From JAGVPT01 sp964439265 (lineage in GTDB: Bacteria > Bacteroidota > Ignavibacteria > UBA10030 > UBA8401), in the NCBI GenBank assembly GCA_964439265.1, contig CAYTOA010000004.1, forward strand, positions 1-64,000: DNA of 64,000 nucleotides, written 5' to 3'. This document shows positions 53,790 to 62,209 of the stretch, one piece after another. Each line of letters begins with the position of its first letter. Position 1 is the first letter of the stretch. The translations under genes and the position numbers were made by a program. The notes below the pieces were generated by a model that was not told the DNA's origin, did not search any database, and saw only the letters and a list, made by a program, of their open reading frames with translations.

Positions 53790-55073
53790 ATGGATAAGAT
53801 ACTCCATCAGGCACAACATCTGCGCGGCGAAATCACTGTCCCCGGTGACAAGTCGATTTCGCACCGCGCTGTGATGATCGGATCTCTCTCGGAAGGAATT
53901 ACGGAGGTAGTCGGATTTCTGAATGCGGCGGACCCCAGAAGCACGCTTGAGTGCATTAACGCCCTTGGCATCGAAACATCGTTGACACCGGATACTCTCC
54001 GCATCTCCGGAAAAGGGCTCCATGGTTATCGCGAACCCAAAGCGCTTCTTGACGCAGGAAATTCCGGGACAACGATCCGCCTCTTAACGGGAATCTTAGC
54101 AGGTCAGAAGTTTCGCAGCACAATTTCGGGCGACCAGTATCTGGTGCGAAGGCCGATGAAACGAATCATTGACCCGCTCACAGAAATGGGAGCTCACGTT
54201 GTCGGAACCGATAAACTTACCGCCCCGTTAAAAATATTTCCTTCCGAAAAGCTGCATGGAATTACCTACGAACTTCCAATTCCCAGCGCACAAGTCAAAT
54301 CCGCAATTCTTTTCGCGGGCCTGTTCGCAGAAGGAACGACCACTGTAGTAGAGTTGCAGGGATCCCGCGACCACACCGAGCGAATGCTCGGACTGACCCA
54401 GACACGAACCGATTCGCTGATCAACGTGGCCGTGGTCGGCGGAACAAGAATACCCTCAAAACAATTTTATATCCCCGGTGATCCCTCCTCGGCGGCTTTT
54501 TTTATTGTCGCAGGACTCATCGCACATGATGCCGAGATCATGATAAAGAACGTAGGCATCAATCCTACACGAACCGGCTTCCTCGATGTCCTCCATTCGA
54601 TGGGGGGAAATATCGCAATAGAGAACGAACGGTTGATCGGCGGCGAACCGATCGGCGATCTCGTTGTCAAAAGCTCTGCACTTCGTTCGAACGTCATCCT
54701 TGAGGGGGAGATCATTCCTAATATTATTGATGAGATCCCGATTCTTGCAGTCGCGGCTGCTTTCGCAGAAGGAACGTTTCAGGTTCGCGGCGCGTATGAA
54801 TTGCGCAACAAGGAGAGTGACCGCATCGGGGCTGTCTGTGAGAACCTTTCACTCATGGGGATCGACGTTGAAGAACTTGAAGACGGATTTGCGTTTAACT
54901 CAAAAAGTGTCTTAATTCCTACAAGTTTCGACAGTTTTGGAGATCACCGCATCGCTATGGCATTCGGAGTCGCGGCGGTCAACCTCCAGGGGGAATCGAC
55001 GGTAAAAGACTCCGGCTGCGTTGACATTTCATTCCCTGCATTCTGGGATACGCTACACACGCTGGCAAACTAG
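53790..55073 (+). CDS. aroA: 3-phosphoshikimate 1-carboxyvinyltransferase (EPSP synthase)
   Basis: 427 residues. Transfers enolpyruvate from PEP to shikimate-3-phosphate. The N-terminal PGDKSISHRA contains the phosphate-binding Lys-Ser; DAGNSGTTIRLLTG holds the Gly of the glyphosate/PEP loop; RNKESDRI and FGDHRIAMA are the late conserved motifs. The loop spells SGTT where E. coli-type class I enzymes have NAGTA, suggesting a class II-like form. It feeds chorismate to TrpE. Confidence 0.94.
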   Translation: MDKILHQAQHLRGEITVPGDKSISHRAVMIGSLSEGITEVVGFLNAADPRSTLECINALGIETSLTPDTLRISGKGLHGYREPKALLDAGNSGTTIRLLTGILAGQKFRSTISGDQYLVRRPMKRIIDPLTEMGAHVVGTDKLTAPLKIFPSEKLHGITYELPIPSAQVKSAILFAGLFAEGTTTVVELQGSRDHTERMLGLTQTRTDSLINVAVVGGTRIPSKQFYIPGDPSSAAFFIVAGLIAHDAEIMIKNVGINPTRTGFLDVLHSMGGNIAIENERLIGGEPIGDLVVKSSALRSNVILEGEIIPNIIDEIPILAVAAAFAEGTFQVRGAYELRNKESDRIGAVCENLSLMGIDVEELEDGFAFNSKSVLIPTSFDSFGDHRIAMAFGVAAVNLQGESTVKDSGCVDISFPAFWDTLHTLAN

Positions 55074-55084
55074 ACGAGGTTCCC

Positions 55085-56188
55085 GTGGCAAGTGTAAAAC
55101 TGGAAAACATTCGGAAAGAATACGAAGGTGGCGTGGTGGCCGTGAAGGACGTTAATATCGACATCGCCGACAAGGAGTTCGTCGTGCTCGTCGGCCCGTC
55201 CGGCTGCGGAAAATCCACAACACTCCGGATGATCGCAGGGCTTGAAGATATCAGCAGCGGGACAATTTCCATCGACGGCTCGATCGTCAATGATGTGCCG
55301 CCGAAGGACAGAGATATCGCAATGGTGTTTCAAAATTATGCCTTGTATCCTCATATGACGGTGTACGAGAACATGGCGTTCGGACTAAAACTCAGAAAGT
55401 ATCCGAAGGCAGAGATCGAAAGCCGCGTTCGAGAAGCGGCGCAGATTCTCGGCATCGAAGAATACCTTGACCGAAAGCCGAAGGCACTATCGGGAGGGCA
55501 GCGACAGCGGGTGGCGGTGGGAAGAGCGATAGTGCGCAAGCCGAAGGTATTTCTGTTCGATGAACCTTTGAGCAACCTCGACGCGAAACTGCGGGTACAA
55601 ATGCGGACCGAGATCTCAAAGCTGCACCACAGCCTTCAGGCAACGATGGTTTACGTGACCCATGACCAGACTGAGGCCATGACGATGGGGGATAGGATAG
55701 TCGTAATGAAAGACGGAATCGTGCAGCAAACAAACACTCCGCTCAACCTCTATCACGATCCTCTCAACAAGTTCGTCGCAGGATTCATCGGCAGCCCGGC
55801 AATGAATTTCCTGGAAGGCACAATCAGGAAGAAAGCAGGACTCGTCTTCATAGAGGATACGACGGGCGTCTCGCTCAAGCTGCCGAAAGAGTATCAAGCC
55901 AAACTAAAGCCGTATATTGGAAAAGGAATCTGGCTGGGAATCAGGCCAGAGCATATTGCTGACGGGAAAAAAGCTGTCGGCACCAAATACGCACGCTGCA
56001 GGGCAAAGATCGAGGTCGTAGAACCGATGGGAAACGAGATTTTCGTCTATTTTACTACGGGCAGCGGGAAGCAATACGTATCACGCATCATCGCGACCGA
56101 AGAACCAAAAGCAGGGAAAGAAATGGACCTCGCATTCAACATGGCGAAGGCGCATTTCTTCAACAAAGAGACCGAAAAAGTAATCTGA
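55085..56188 (+). CDS. Sugar-type ABC transporter ATP-binding protein (UgpC/MsmX family)
   Basis: 367 residues from a GTG start. Walker A GPSGCGKST (37-45), Q-loop FQNYALYPH, signature LSGGQRQRV (135-143), Walker B VFLFDE and a C-terminal TOBE-type regulatory part (about 240-360). This is the MalK/UgpC/MsmX branch that energises oligosaccharide or glycerol-phosphate importers. No permease or binding protein gene is near, so it may serve several importers encoded elsewhere, as Bacillus MsmX does. Confidence 0.92.
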   Translation: MASVKLENIRKEYEGGVVAVKDVNIDIADKEFVVLVGPSGCGKSTTLRMIAGLEDISSGTISIDGSIVNDVPPKDRDIAMVFQNYALYPHMTVYENMAFGLKLRKYPKAEIESRVREAAQILGIEEYLDRKPKALSGGQRQRVAVGRAIVRKPKVFLFDEPLSNLDAKLRVQMRTEISKLHHSLQATMVYVTHDQTEAMTMGDRIVVMKDGIVQQTNTPLNLYHDPLNKFVAGFIGSPAMNFLEGTIRKKAGLVFIEDTTGVSLKLPKEYQAKLKPYIGKGIWLGIRPEHIADGKKAVGTKYARCRAKIEVVEPMGNEIFVYFTTGSGKQYVSRIIATEEPKAGKEMDLAFNMAKAHFFNKETEKVI

Positions 56189-56200
56189 CAGCCGCGAGGC

Positions 56201-57841
56201 TTAAAGGTCGATGAGTTGATGTTGGAACCGATCGATAACGATCTCGCCGCTCAGCCACTTTACGAAATCCGGACCATACTTGTTCATGTAGTACACCACA
56301 TTGAATTCTCTTTCCTGGAAATTCGATTTCGGAAAGATATTTGCCGCCACTTTTTGAATTTGTTTTATCGTGACTTCCTGCCTGCGCTGCTGAGCCGACT
56401 GCGTTTTCTCCTTCAACACATTTAATTGTGCATCGATGCGTGACAGGGTGGAGTCGATTGCTCCCGAGAGGGTCGGGTCGATCTGTTGGATACCGAAACG
56501 AGACTCGGCGACGGCTTCATGAAATAGAGTGTGAAGCTGCTCGAACAATGCATCAACTTTTACTTCTGAAACCTGTTCTGCTATCCGCACCAAAAGCGGG
56601 TCCAGGTCCGACCATATTTCCGTGAAACCCACCTGAAACTTCTCGAGAATATTTTTCACCTTTTCCTCCAATATCGTAACGCTAGCGCGCGGATAGATAA
56701 CGGGCATCTGAACGCCAAACGACTCATAGACCGGTTTCAATTGCGCGAAATACGCCACTTCCGACGGTCCGCCAACATATGCGATAGTAGGCAGGATCGC
56801 ATCCTGGCATATCGGCCTAAGAACAACGTTTGGAGAAATCACTTCAGGTGAATTCTCTACAAGAGTACTTAGCTCTTCCTTCGAGAAGAATTGTCTCGTT
56901 CCCTTCAGACTGTAGTCGTTCTCCCTCGGCTCAATGAGGTAGCGCCCTCCTTTGTGAAGCATGAAGAGATTGATCGATTTTGCTTTAATCTGAGCATGAT
57001 AATGCTCTTCAAGTCCTGCACTTGTCTCAATGACAATCTGAGACGTCTTTGACATGCCGGCAATTTCTTTCTGAAAAATGGGCTTGAGGATATTCTTAAG
57101 TTCAGCGTAGCTTGGATTGAGGAACACTAGGCCAGAATCCTCAAACATCTGATTCATCAACCCTACGAATGCGGGACCCAGTGCCGTGCCAGGGCGATAA
57201 AATCCTCTCAGCTCGTTAAACAACGCTGCCTTGAATTCCGATTCCTGAAGCTGCGATTGCAAGCGGTCAAAAAAGCCGTCAATGAATCCGTCGAGAACCA
57301 TGCTCCCGACTGGCCCAGGGTTTCTTTCGAGAGGTTTCCCGCCGAACAGATATTCAATCGTCTGAAGATCTCCGCCCGGGTTGAGAACGTTAAGCTTATT
57401 GATCTCCTCAAAATCATGGTCTTCATTTTCAACCCAGAATACCGGAACAAAGTTATAGTCGGGATATTGCGCTGACAACTGTTCGGCGAGTTTAATCGCA
57501 GTCAAGGTCTTATAGATCGTGTACAGCGGACCGGAACAAATCCCGACTTGTTGGCCGGTAACGATCGCAACAGTGTTCTCGTTTCCAAGCAGGTCGATAT
57601 TTGCCAACGTCCTTATGCCGCAATGGTGCTGCTTGTTTTGCTCCGTGAGAACTCGAACAAGCGTTGAACGGTTTTTTTGTTTTGAAAGCACCTTGTCGAT
57701 GAGTTTCTTCCAACTCTTGCGATCGCGGAAATCGGCCGCGTAGTAATCTTTCAGCTTCTCGAAATCATTCAGGTAATCTACAAACAGCGGGGTAATTCCA
57801 ACTTCAAAATTCTGGATCTGTTTGTATTCAATCCAATCCAT
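56201..57841 (-). CDS. bshC: Bacillithiol biosynthesis cysteine ligase BshC
   Basis: 546 residues from ATG 57841 (TTG 57853 would add four). The last step of bacillithiol synthesis: joins cysteine to glucosaminyl-malate. Segments typical of BshC are VTGQQVGICSGPLYTIYKTLTAIKLA near 100, PVFWVENEDHDFEEIN and YVGGPSEVAYFAQLKPVY near 365, with a long C-terminal coiled coil. bshA and bshB are not in the window. The gene has its own promoter and converges on the ABC gene. Confidence 0.93.
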   Translation of the reverse strand: MDWIEYKQIQNFEVGITPLFVDYLNDFEKLKDYYAADFRDRKSWKKLIDKVLSKQKNRSTLVRVLTEQNKQHHCGIRTLANIDLLGNENTVAIVTGQQVGICSGPLYTIYKTLTAIKLAEQLSAQYPDYNFVPVFWVENEDHDFEEINKLNVLNPGGDLQTIEYLFGGKPLERNPGPVGSMVLDGFIDGFFDRLQSQLQESEFKAALFNELRGFYRPGTALGPAFVGLMNQMFEDSGLVFLNPSYAELKNILKPIFQKEIAGMSKTSQIVIETSAGLEEHYHAQIKAKSINLFMLHKGGRYLIEPRENDYSLKGTRQFFSKEELSTLVENSPEVISPNVVLRPICQDAILPTIAYVGGPSEVAYFAQLKPVYESFGVQMPVIYPRASVTILEEKVKNILEKFQVGFTEIWSDLDPLLVRIAEQVSEVKVDALFEQLHTLFHEAVAESRFGIQQIDPTLSGAIDSTLSRIDAQLNVLKEKTQSAQQRRQEVTIKQIQKVAANIFPKSNFQEREFNVVYYMNKYGPDFVKWLSGEIVIDRFQHQLIDL

Positions 57842-57872
57842 TGATTCTCTCAAAAAGTGAATGAAATAATGT

Positions 57873-57903
57873 CCAATATACGCGCTAAACTGATAAGAAT
57901 CAA
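57873..57903 (-). promoter_or_regulatory. Bacteroidota-type promoter for bshC
   Basis: On the minus strand: TTG (57903-57901), 20 nt, TATATTGG (57880-57873). It would start transcription about 25 nt before the ATG. The rest of the 257-nt divergent gap holds no gene that I can see. Confidence 0.6.
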
Positions 57904-58064
57904 TTTTGATGTTTGCAGCCGGGCGTGCACCAACGCAGCATAGGTACGGAATAAAAGTGGCGCCATGATCCCAGGTCCGAATGTAGAGTTATTTCACGAT
58001 AACCTTCGTCAAGATACGAAGAGTCATGGCATCATTTGTCCATTGATCTCTCATCTACCGGTAA

Positions 58065-58095
58065 TTGATTTTCGTCACGCCGTACGATATATTAC
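58065..58095 (+). promoter_or_regulatory. Bacteroidota-type promoter at the SDR gene, implying a leaderless start
   Basis: TTG at 58065-58067, 20 nt, then TATATTAC at 58088-58095. The ATG at 58099 is only 3 nt further, so transcription would begin at or near the start codon. No Shine-Dalgarno sequence is present. Confidence 0.5.
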
Positions 58096-58098
58096 GGT

Positions 58099-58809
58099 AT
58101 GAAATTACAGGGAAAGATAGCGTTGATCACGGGAGGAACGGGGGCGCTTGGAAAAGCGGTAACGAAGCACTTTCTGGACGAAGGCGCGGATGTCGCTGTG
58201 ACGTATAGGTCTGACAGGGAAGCTGACGAATTCCGTAAACTTTTTCCAGAAGTGAACTTGTTCATGGGCGACATATCCAAGGTTGAAGATGTTCATTTGA
58301 TTTTTCAATCGATGGAAGAAAAAAAGGGGACAGTCGATATTCTGTGCAACCTCGTCGGCGGATACATGTCTAAAAAGAACATCACCGAACTGACGGAGAC
58401 CGAATGGGATTTTATGTTTTCGTTGAATTTGAAAACATGCTTTCTTTGCACCCAATGCGCCTTTCGCATTATGCAAAGGAAGAAATACGGGAGGATCGTT
58501 AACGTATCAGCGATGGCCGGACTCTCACCCACGGCGGGCCGCGGCGCGTACGGCATTTCCAAGTCTGCCATCGCCACGCTGACTCGCATTGCCGGTGAAG
58601 AAGCAAAGACTTTCTCTGATTCCAATATCACCGTCAATGCAATCGCACCGAGCATTCTGATGACGGAATCCAATACACATGGAGCCTCGAATGAAGAAAC
58701 ACGTGGGTGGGTCACGCTCGAGCAAGCCGCCAGCGTTATCGGATTTCTTGCTTCCGATGAAGCGCCGGCAATCAACGGAGAGACGATCAAGGTTTACGGC
58801 GGCATCTAA
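58099..58809 (+). CDS. Short-chain dehydrogenase/reductase
   Basis: 236 residues. NAD(P)-binding TGGTGALG (12-19, in place of TGxxxGIG), a variant of the NNAG motif (NLVGG), catalytic Ser in VNVSAMAG, and YGISK with the Tyr-Lys pair. FabG-like SDR fold; substrate unknown. After Tyr/Lys the segment NITVNAIAPSILMTE is typical. It may be translated from a leaderless mRNA. Confidence 0.88.
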   Translation: MKLQGKIALITGGTGALGKAVTKHFLDEGADVAVTYRSDREADEFRKLFPEVNLFMGDISKVEDVHLIFQSMEEKKGTVDILCNLVGGYMSKKNITELTETEWDFMFSLNLKTCFLCTQCAFRIMQRKKYGRIVNVSAMAGLSPTAGRGAYGISKSAIATLTRIAGEEAKTFSDSNITVNAIAPSILMTESNTHGASNEETRGWVTLEQAASVIGFLASDEAPAINGETIKVYGGI

Positions 58810-58836
58810 TTTCATTTTTACAAGGATGAAGATTGT

Positions 58837-59292
58837 ATGGGATTGACTCAGCGGATCAACGAGGACTTAAGAGCTGCGATGAAATCGGGCAACAAGCTCC
58901 GGCTCGAAACTCTGCGTATGCTTCGTGCGCAGATCATTGAATTTGAGAAGAAGGGACTGGACAGGCCGATGAACGAGGACGATGAGATGTCGATCCTTAT
59001 GTCCGCTACGAAAAAGCGGAAAGAGTCGATTGAACATTTCAAAAATGCGGGACGCATGGAGCTTGTAGAGCAGGAGACGAAAGAGATAGAAATAATTTCC
59101 GAATACCTGCCGAAACAACTGTCCCGGGAGGAGGCCGAACGCATCGTCGAAGGGCTTGTCCGCCAATCCGGCGCGGCCTCGATGAAAGACCTGGGGAAGG
59201 TCATGCCGATGGCGATGAAGGAGTTAAAGGGGAAAATCGACTCTAAAGTAATCTCTGAGATCGTAAAACAAAAGCTTGAAGGTCCGTCATGA
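58837..59292 (+). CDS. YqeY/GatB-like protein
   Basis: 151 residues, no membrane span. A GatB/YqeY domain: helical N-terminal part (LTQRINEDLRAAMKSGNKLRLETLRMLRA) and a C-terminal tail-like GatB domain (DLGKVMPMAMKELKGKIDSKVI). The function is unsettled; relatives bind tRNA in amidotransferases. It overlaps cvpA by ATGA and follows the SDR by 27 nt. Confidence 0.88.
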   Translation: MGLTQRINEDLRAAMKSGNKLRLETLRMLRAQIIEFEKKGLDRPMNEDDEMSILMSATKKRKESIEHFKNAGRMELVEQETKEIEIISEYLPKQLSREEAERIVEGLVRQSGAASMKDLGKVMPMAMKELKGKIDSKVISEIVKQKLEGPS

Positions 59293-59837
59293 CCACATTC
59301 GACACAATACTGGTTGTCATTCTTGTTCTCTTTATGCTTGCTGGATGGCGAAGCGGTTTTATTAAAAAACTCATTGCACTGGTTTGCTTGGCAGCATCGC
59401 TTATTCTTGCGACAAAGTACGCGTCGTCGTTCGGTGAGATGGTTCTTGTACCGATGGGACTTACCGCCGGCGGAAGTACCACGTTTTCATTTATCATCAT
59501 CGTCGGCGGAATCATGATCGCGCAGGCGATCATCTATAAGATCGCGATCAAGAAGCATGCTGACGGCACATGGAACAAGATAGGGGGAGTCATTGTCGGC
59601 TGTGTGGAAGGAGGTATTTTCCTCAGCTTGATGGTCATCTTCTTCAGCCTCTACCTTCATTTCCCTTCCGCAGAAACTCGTTCGGATTCACTCTTATACC
59701 GCCCGGTCAAGAATTTTGCCCCGCACATTTTCGACAGCGTCAACACATTATTGCCGGAGTCAGAAGACTTCTACCAGGAGATCATCAGCACTGTGAAGAA
59801 AGCGTCCAACCATCGAGAAGCGCCTTCGCACCAATGA
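59289..59837 (+). CDS. CvpA-family membrane protein
   Basis: 182 residues with four hydrophobic segments (about 3-18, 24-41, 57-80 and 100-122) and a hydrophilic C-terminal tail. The TFDTILVVILVLFMLAGWRSGFIKK start is the CvpA signature. Homologues are needed for colicin V production or envelope stress tolerance; mechanism unknown. It overlaps mutS2 by ATGA. Confidence 0.85.
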   Translation: MTTFDTILVVILVLFMLAGWRSGFIKKLIALVCLAASLILATKYASSFGEMVLVPMGLTAGGSTTFSFIIIVGGIMIAQAIIYKIAIKKHADGTWNKIGGVIVGCVEGGIFLSLMVIFFSLYLHFPSAETRSDSLLYRPVKNFAPHIFDSVNTLLPESEDFYQEIISTVKKASNHREAPSHQ

Positions 59838-62209
59838 CCGAATATCAGTCAGCAGCCGAAAAGCTTGAATTCAAAAAGATACTCGGCCGATTGCAGGGCT
59901 ACGCTTCATCCGATCTGGGTAAAGCCGCGGCGGAGCACGTAGTTCCATCCGGGAATCTCGCTCAACTGGCTCAGGAACTGAACCGCGTCGACGAGATGAA
60001 AAAGCTCCTGGAAAGCGACGATCCCTTTCCTATCGACGGAATGCGGGATATCCGGGAACCGCTCCAGAGAGCAGGAATCGAAAATAGCATCCTGGGCCCC
60101 TCCGACCTACTCCCGATCGCCCTTACACTTCAAGCAGCCAGAAACATCAAGGTGTTCGTTCAGAAAAGGAGAGATGTATATCTGGAGCTCTCTGCACTCT
60201 GCGATTCTGTGAACATCAATAAGATACTTGAGTACAACATCACTCAAGCTATTGATGAGAACGGAAATATCAAAGATGCCGCAAGTAAAGAATTGAGATC
60301 GATTCGATCTGAACTAGTTTCGATGTACGAAATGCTGCGCAAACAGTTGGAACGCATTCTGAAGAATGTTTCCGATCAGGGTCTTGCGCAAGAAGAGATT
60401 ATCACTACCAGGGACGGAAGGATGGTGATTCCGGTCAAAGCGGAACAGAAGCACAGCGTTCCCGGATTTATTCATAGTTCATCCTCTTCAGGATTCACTG
60501 TCTTTATCGAGCCGGCAGAAACACTCTCTCTTAACAATGAGATCCGGGAACTTCATTTCAAAGAAGTGCGCGAGATCGAGAAGATACTGCGTGCACTGAC
60601 AATGCAGGTGAGAGAAGTCTCCTCCGATTTATTGCAGAGCCTTCAGATATTACAACATATAGATTTAATCTACGCTAAGGCGAAGTATTCCATTGAAATC
60701 AAAGGGAATAAACCCTTTCTAAAAGAATTTGGATCCCTCAAAATCGTCGATGCACGTCACCCGATTCTCCTTCTTCGACATCCGAGAGAGAAGATAGTCC
60801 CGTTATCGATTGAGTTGGGAAATGGCTACAGTACGTTGCTTATCACTGGACCAAACGCAGGCGGAAAAAGCGTCGCGATGAAGACAGTGGGAGTGCTGGT
60901 GTTGATGCTCCAGTGCGGAATCCACGTACCTGCGTCGCCAGATTCCGAATTCCCAGTTTTCCAAAAGCTGTTTGTCGACATTGGAGACGACCAGTCAATT
61001 GAGAATGACTTAAGCACGTTCAGCTCGCACATCACGATGCTTCGGGATATTCTGAGCTCCGCAGACGACCACAGCCTGATCCTCATAGACGAAATTGGTG
61101 CCGGAACAGACCCGGTTGAGGGAGGAGCCCTGGCAGCCGTGATCTTAGCAGAATTGACGAAAGCCGGAGCATTCACTATCGCCACGACGCACCAGGTTAC
61201 ACTAAAAGCGTTTGTGCATGAAACAAATGGCATGGAAAACGGCGCCATGGAATTCGATCAGACAACCTTGACACCTACTTTTCATTTTAGATTCGGTGTA
61301 CCGGGAAGCAGCTACGCACTCGAAATAGCGAGACGGCTGGGAGTTCCAACCTCGATCATCGCAGAAGCTGAACGAATGGCCGGTGAACAAAAGTCAAGGT
61401 TGGAAAAACTCATTGTCGATCTTGAAAGTCGGTCTCAATCGCTCTCGAAACAGCTATCGATGGTTGAAGGAGAGAAACTCAAGTATAACGAGTTAGTCGA
61501 AGGTTATGAAATTAAACTAAAGGGATTGCGCGAAGAAATCAGACTCATAAAATCAAAAGCTATTGAAGAAGCGAAAGAAATTATCAACAAGGCTAACTCC
61601 ATTATTGAGAAGTCCATAAAAGAGATCAGGCTGCGTCAGGCAGAACGAAGTTCTATCGTGGAAAGTAAACAGGAGATTAAGTTGTTGGGAAATGAAATCC
61701 ATGGGATGGAAATGGCATTGAATGAAATTGAACCCGGTGCTCCCAGCTTCGATATCGGAGAAACGATTCAGAAAGGGGCTACGGTCAAGCTGAAATCCAA
61801 CTCACAAGTCGGCGAAGTCCTGCAGCCGCCGGACGCAAACGGAATTCTTCAAGTCGCATTCGACAGTCTGAAATTGCGCATTCATGTGAACGACGTTGTT
61901 CCAATCAAAAGGCCTAAGACCCAATCACAATCATTTGCACCTGTGCTGTTGGACGGCGGGCCAAAACACGAGATTGACGTGAGAGGTCTATATGGCGACG
62001 AAGCTTTAGAAGCCGTCGATAAGTTCTTAGACAATGCTGTCGTTACTGGATTGCATCAAGTGGATATCATTCATGGAAAAGGTACGGGTGCATTACGGAA
62101 AAAGATTACTACTTTTCTGAAATCTGATTCGCGGATCAAATCACATCACTTTGGCGAGTGGAACGAGGGAGGAATGGGAGTCACCATTGTCGACCTTAAA
62201 AACGAATGA
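59834..62209 (+). CDS. mutS2: Endonuclease MutS2
   Basis: 791 residues from ATG 59834; the frame upstream lies inside cvpA and I reject it. Helical core, ABC-like ATPase with Walker A GPNAGGKS (339-346), signature DDQSIENDLSTFSSH and DEIGAGTDP Walker B, a coiled coil (about 520-640), and a C-terminal Smr nuclease domain (EIDVRGL and HGKGTGALRK). It suppresses recombination or rescues collided ribosomes and has no role in classical mismatch repair. cvpA-mutS2 is a common bacterial pair. It overlaps the next gene by ATGA. Confidence 0.95.
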   Translation: MTEYQSAAEKLEFKKILGRLQGYASSDLGKAAAEHVVPSGNLAQLAQELNRVDEMKKLLESDDPFPIDGMRDIREPLQRAGIENSILGPSDLLPIALTLQAARNIKVFVQKRRDVYLELSALCDSVNINKILEYNITQAIDENGNIKDAASKELRSIRSELVSMYEMLRKQLERILKNVSDQGLAQEEIITTRDGRMVIPVKAEQKHSVPGFIHSSSSSGFTVFIEPAETLSLNNEIRELHFKEVREIEKILRALTMQVREVSSDLLQSLQILQHIDLIYAKAKYSIEIKGNKPFLKEFGSLKIVDARHPILLLRHPREKIVPLSIELGNGYSTLLITGPNAGGKSVAMKTVGVLVLMLQCGIHVPASPDSEFPVFQKLFVDIGDDQSIENDLSTFSSHITMLRDILSSADDHSLILIDEIGAGTDPVEGGALAAVILAELTKAGAFTIATTHQVTLKAFVHETNGMENGAMEFDQTTLTPTFHFRFGVPGSSYALEIARRLGVPTSIIAEAERMAGEQKSRLEKLIVDLESRSQSLSKQLSMVEGEKLKYNELVEGYEIKLKGLREEIRLIKSKAIEEAKEIINKANSIIEKSIKEIRLRQAERSSIVESKQEIKLLGNEIHGMEMALNEIEPGAPSFDIGETIQKGATVKLKSNSQVGEVLQPPDANGILQVAFDSLKLRIHVNDVVPIKRPKTQSQSFAPVLLDGGPKHEIDVRGLYGDEALEAVDKFLDNAVVTGLHQVDIIHGKGTGALRKKITTFLKSDSRIKSHHFGEWNEGGMGVTIVDLKNE

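Noticed and set aside
59570..59833. 88-residue N-terminal extension of MutS2
   Set aside because: The extension lies in cvpA in another frame; the MutS2 family starts with the ATG at 59834, which overlaps the cvpA stop.
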